Shown piece by piece: positions 59,701 to 64,000 of a stretch of DNA of 64,000 nt (positions are counted from its first letter, which is position 1; each line of letters begins with the position of its first letter). This DNA is from Pempheris klunzingeri. Its lineage: Eukaryota > Chordata > Actinopteri > Acropomatiformes > Pempheridae. The translations under genes and the position numbers were made by a program. Under the pieces are notes generated by a model, which was given only the letters and a program-made list of their open reading frames with translations, was not told the origin of the DNA and made no database searches. The stretch spans positions 6,242,730-6,306,729 of the forward strand of contig NC_092013.1 in NCBI RefSeq assembly GCF_042242105.1, given 5' to 3'.

Positions 59701-60129
59701 AGCTGCGATGGGAAACCTGGCCCCTGCCCACAGAGTGTGACAGGAGGATTTGATCAAGTCACCCTGCGTTTGATCTGGCTTTGGTGCAGCCTTCGACCCG
59801 CAGGTGGAGAGAAGCCTCCTTTCTTTGACTCTTAGGAGATTAAGGAGGGGTTGTTGTTTGTCACAAACAATTCAAAACTTCTTCCCCTGATACTCTGTGG
59901 GTGTAATCTTATACGTGTACCATTGCTTAAATCTGTGATTATGCCACATTTTAAGAGGTCTCAGGTTGCCTCCAGTCCCCTAGACACAAAAAAAATCTTG
60001 GATGTTCAGCACGCCATGGTGCTAAGACTTTTGAATTTTCTGTGCTGTCACATGCCAGAGTCTTCAATTTATACTAGTTGCTCACTTACCTGACAGACTC
60101 AGCCAACAGTCTTCTGTATCAATATCCCA

Positions 60130-60804
60130 ATGGATAATTCAGTCATCCTCCATTCTCCGTCTCTTGTCAACAGTTCCCTCTTCAGCTGCCTGCCGTGCTC
60201 TTTCCCCCTCTCTCATCTCTGCCTCTGCCTCCCCATGTTCCTCTCCTTCTCCATCTGCTGCGCCGCACCACACACACACAGCCGAGGACGAGGCAGGACT
60301 GCACGCTTGTTTGTGATGAGAGAGCTCTCCGTTAGCAGAGACAGAGCGAGAGATAGAGATAGAGGAGGGGCTGTGCTAGTGGATGTCGGCGGTGATATCA
60401 AGCGTATGGGAGAGGGAAAAGGGTTGGATGTAATTACACAGGGCTGCTGCTGCAGACAGGAGTGGGGGGGGGGCGTGGAGGTTGTTACGGAGAACAAGCA
60501 AAGCCGCCTGTCAGACAAAACAATGACTTCCGCCTCACATCGCAGTCCAGAGTATGGCCAAACAAATTCTTTCAGCTGTTCAACACAGAGCTGGGAACAA
60601 TGGGAGTCACGCTCGGTTACTATGAGAGGAACCCAAATTAATACCCAATTTCCCAAATTGGAACTTTTCCCTCTCTGTCCAAGTCTTCTGGTTGTTTCTG
60701 TTTTGTTCTTCCATCCTGATGCTGCTCTCGTGTTCTCCATCCTCGCCCCTCCTCCTTTGGTTCTGCTAATGAGGTGTCTTATGGGGTTTGGTAGTGCTCC
60801 ATGA
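60130..60804. other. GC-richer block open on both strands, possible ENHO first exon or promoter
   Basis: Open frames cover 60130-60804 on the plus strand (224 codons) and 60213-60740 on the minus strand (175 codons). Both are rich in Ser, Leu, Cys and Arg with no family likeness, and the overlap argues that at least one is chance. The block has more CG dinucleotides than its neighbours and CT/GA-rich tracts. Since mammalian ENHO has a non-coding upstream exon, this could be its promoter or 5' UTR exon. That is inference. Confidence 0.3.
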
Positions 60805-63330
60805 ATGGACAGTCCTGCAACCCATGGGGGAGTGTTTGTTTTATGCTGTATGAGGCTTTAGATGTTAATAAATTGGCATTCATGCGAGCTCACAAATTGG
60901 AAATATACTAGATTGCGTGTTTGAACTTTGTAAAGTCATTATATAAATGTACCCTGTTAGCTCCACTGGTCGATACTCTCTAATAGAAAGCTGTTTCAAA
61001 TAGTTTCAGATCACTGTGTCAGGGTTTCTAGTAAGTGCAACTAGACTGTAAGCAGCTGACAAAGCAGGATGAGAAATAATTAGTGGAATGTACAGTAAAC
61101 GCACACAAATATCCCGTTCTGTTGAAAATGAAAACTCTCCGAGGTGTCTGCAGTAGATTTATGACCCGTCTTTGTCAGTCACAATGATCTCTCTCATGGG
61201 ATCTTATTTTGCTCCAGTTGCTCCCACTTCCAAGTTATGTGGGGAGGTGACGCAGCAGTATGTTCTCTGTGTAAGGCCGCAAACCTACGCCTGGCTGATG
61301 CAACAGAGGGAGACCGGCAGCAAGGAGACTGATAACTTTGCAAAAAGACGTGAGTTATAGTTGTACATTTAATCTGAATTTTAATCAAAGTACAGTCATC
61401 TCCAAGAAAATAATATGATCGGTGATGTTTCAGGTGCAGGTGAAATAAACAAGAATCTAACTTTACTGTTTACTGGGGATGAGCCAGGGTTTATTATGGC
61501 TGCATCACAGAGACACAAAACAGAATACTGAGGAGTAACCGGTTAGTTTATACCAGTGAATCCCAACCTTGTTTCTTATCAGACATATTCCCACAGCCCT
61601 GTCAGAGAAACTCAAGCACCCCTTCAGTGACGCCGCTATTTATTTCATCCAGTTATCCTTTTTTAGTTCCTTTTTTAGTGAACTATTTCACCCACTTGTA
61701 GCGAAATATTTCAACTGCTTATTTCTACTTTTTAGTTTTCACACCAGGTGTTACCAGCAACTCGATATGTGGATTTTTATTTTTTCAAATCATAATTTCT
61801 ATTTTTTTCAAAATTAGTTGTGATACACAATCTTTGTGTTCTCTGGGGTACAAGCACTCCTTGGGAACCACAGAGAGACTGAACATGTCAATAGATGTCA
61901 CTGTCAAGGCTGATAGTGTCAGACAAAGTGAGGGAGCTGAAACATTTTGCCTTTTTTAATACTTAAAAGAATCTTGAATTTTTGGATCTATTTGTGAAGT
62001 TATTATTGTCATAATGCAAATGTGTTAATAACCTTGAAGAATTTCAATGAGATTTTTCTCTTCAGACTTTAGAAATAGCTTTGCTCTGCGGTCTGTACAG
62101 ACACGGATGTTATATTTGTGGATTTGATTTGTTCCAGTTTCTGTTCTGCTTTCTTCATGACGACACTGAAAGCCTGAATGTACAATCAGCTTATTTATAC
62201 CCTCATCTTTCTAGTGTTTAAGTCACTGGGAGGCAGGATCAGTATTTGGAAACCATGGAACATTTTGCTTGAGGCCCCTCTACAGGCCAAAAATATTATT
62301 ACTGGCAAGTGTAGTGAATACAGGTTGTGCCTTTGAACTGACTTTGGAAAACAGCTCAAGAATCTGCATCTACCCTCTGGGACTGAGGCTGTGCAGCACA
62401 GATAGAGGTACTGGTAGCAATCTCCATCTCAACATCATCAATCATGTTGCAAAATGTTAATATAAAATGCGATTAATGACAAAACAGCATAATGTAATAC
62501 AGAAAACACACAGGGGCAGGTTGTGTTAGCACTAAAATGGGTTAGATGGGCTAACCGTATTTATTTATTATACACAGTGTACATGATTATTGTAGGATTT
62601 GGGATCAAAGTCAGTAATTACTTTGAGGATGAAAAGCCTGACAGAAGACAGACTGGCGCCTTTGCAGTGTGTAGGCAGGACGTTAGTCTCTGTTAGCTCC
62701 CAAAATGTGACGGCAGACACACATATTTTTAGAAGCAGGTCTTTCCCAGAAGCAAAGACAGAAGAAGACTAGAAAAAGAGAAAGAAACAGCTGCACCTGT
62801 AACAGCAGAAAATAAGACTTCTAACACGTACATCTGTCATCTGGTTGCCATAAATCTAAACCCCACGCACCTGTGGAATGATTATTAAAATCACTGAAAA
62901 CTGAACTGAGCATATGTGGGAGGGAAACTTTTCATTAAAGCTTATTTTGCTGCCAGACTTAGACAGCAGAAAACAATTTAGGCAGAGCTGGATTTATTGA
63001 CTCAACTCCTTTATTTTAGAGAGTCTGACAAGTTTCCAGATACATCAAGCACTTCGCTCTGCAGAAGAATGCTCTGGCCTCGCATACAGACTGACAATCT
63101 TAACTCCTGCGTTCCTAAATCTGTATTTTGTTTATTGCTATGTGAATAAGACAACAAAATAGTAAGATATATTTTGAATAGGATTAGGGTCCTAATCAAT
63201 AATGATTCCTGCTCACCATCTCATATATGTACTGTATGTAGCTACTTTTTAAAGATGTTGAAAGGTGGATCGTTGATCAGATCTGTTTATCAGCTAGTGG
63301 AATATTTCAGTGACATGATTTTTATTTGGG

Positions 63331-63662
63331 GCATCGTGGTGATGTGGTGGTTAGCACCGTTGCCTCACAGCTGCAAGTTTCCGTGTTCAAACCTGTGTGG
63401 TCTTTCTGTGTGGAGTTTACATGTGGGTTTGCTCCGGGTACTACGACTTCCTCTCACAGTCCAAATACATGCAGGTCAGGTTAACTGGTGACTCTAAATG
63501 GCCCGTAGGTGAGAGTGTGAGCCTGAATTGTTGTCTGTCTCTATGAGTTGGCCCTAAGATTGACTGGCGACCAGTCCAGGGTGTACCCTGCCTCTCACCC
63601 AGTGTCAGCTGGGATTGGCTCCATCCCTCCCACAACCCTTAAGGATAAGCGGTATAGATAAT
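63331..63662 (+). mobile_element. tRNA-derived SINE with LINE-like tail
   Basis: It starts GGCATCGTGGTGATGTGGTG then TTAGCACCGTTGCCTCACAG. It contains TGGGATTGGCTCCATCC and ends AACCCTTAAGGATAAGCGG and TATAGATAAT. Head and tail match the copy at 45936-46247, which lies in the other direction. The tail resembles an L2-type LINE end, suggesting mobilisation by such a LINE. Confidence 0.75.
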
Positions 63663-64000
63663 ATCAAAACATACTGGCACTTTCACCGATATGAAAGTGT
63701 TACAATGCATGTAATGTATACTTTGCTTCCCCATCTTCAGTGATAACCCAACTAAAATATAATTCTCATCCCAGTAGGCCATAACAGCAAAAAACTCAGT
63801 TATTTTCCAGTTGTCTCTGGCTCTCCTCTACCTCCCACTGATGAGTTGCCTTTACACTGCAGTGTTTGTCATCTCCCCCAGAACACAGCACACCACTGCC
63901 ATGCAGATAGCAACGACTCCTCCAGCTGAATCACATCCGCACACGTAAAGTTAATGAGCATAATGTTTCAGAACAGGACTAAACAACTGCAGGGCATGAG

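Larger units (their letters stand above)
57814..64000. other. Right flank beyond ENHO
   Basis: No coding exon can be supported. In mammals CNTFR is the next gene, but no cytokine-receptor or immunoglobulin-like exon was seen, so it must lie further right or be absent. Contents noted are CA repeats at 59522-59538 and 59682-59700, a GC-richer block with opposing open frames at 60130-60804, and a SINE at 63331-63662. Confidence 0.55.

Noticed and set aside
58000..64000. Search for CNTFR exons, the expected next gene
   Set aside because: No receptor-like exon (WSxWS, fibronectin III or immunoglobulin pattern) was found in any frame.

Overview
The window is nuclear DNA of a ray-finned fish, most likely a spiny-rayed teleost. 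All genes have GT-AG introns and encode recognisable vertebrate proteins. The spaces between exons hold typical fish repeats: tRNA-derived SINEs, an RTE-type LINE with a (GGAT)n tail, L2-like tails, long TG/CA microsatellites and a long 'GGGCCCGAG' non-coding repeat. No prokaryotic features, CRISPR array or RNA gene could be supported.

Gene order, left to right: (1) MYORG, minus strand, 3401-5963, a type II membrane GH31 glycosidase in two coding exons, with a candidate 5' UTR exon and promoter near 8.35-8.48 kb; (2) an unrecognised 159-residue gene in six exons, minus, 9149-10960; (3) a nicalin-like gene in 15 exons, minus, 12219-16534; (4) FAM219A in six exons, minus, 20429-29405, with a 4.6 kb first intron; (5) DNAI1, the axonemal outer-arm dynein intermediate chain, plus, 31000-54397, which I reconstruct as 20 coding exons and 695 residues; (6) ENHO (adropin), minus, one coding exon, 57601-57813. 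The last 6 kb contain no gene I can support.

From general knowledge, MYORG, FAM219A, DNAI1 and ENHO are also neighbours on human 9p13.3, so this is an old conserved block. The nicalin-like gene is the member that does not belong to that human neighbourhood as I know it. The genes are not an operon and share no pathway. Two head-to-head genes, FAM219A and DNAI1, have start codons 1.6 kb apart. The FAM219A side has ETS and CCAAT motifs, and the DNAI1 side has an RFX X-box, as expected for a ciliary gene.

Exon boundaries were read by eye from splice sites, reading phase and recalled family sequences. Nearly all joins keep frame and give proteins of the expected length. The weakest join is DNAI1 exon 5 to 6. 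I did not find a new multi-gene system. The items most worth a second look are the divergent nicalin paralogue, the unidentified 159-residue gene, an orphan exon-like remnant at 17.07-17.64 kb, the DNAI1 X-box, and the modular repeat in DNAI1 intron 2.
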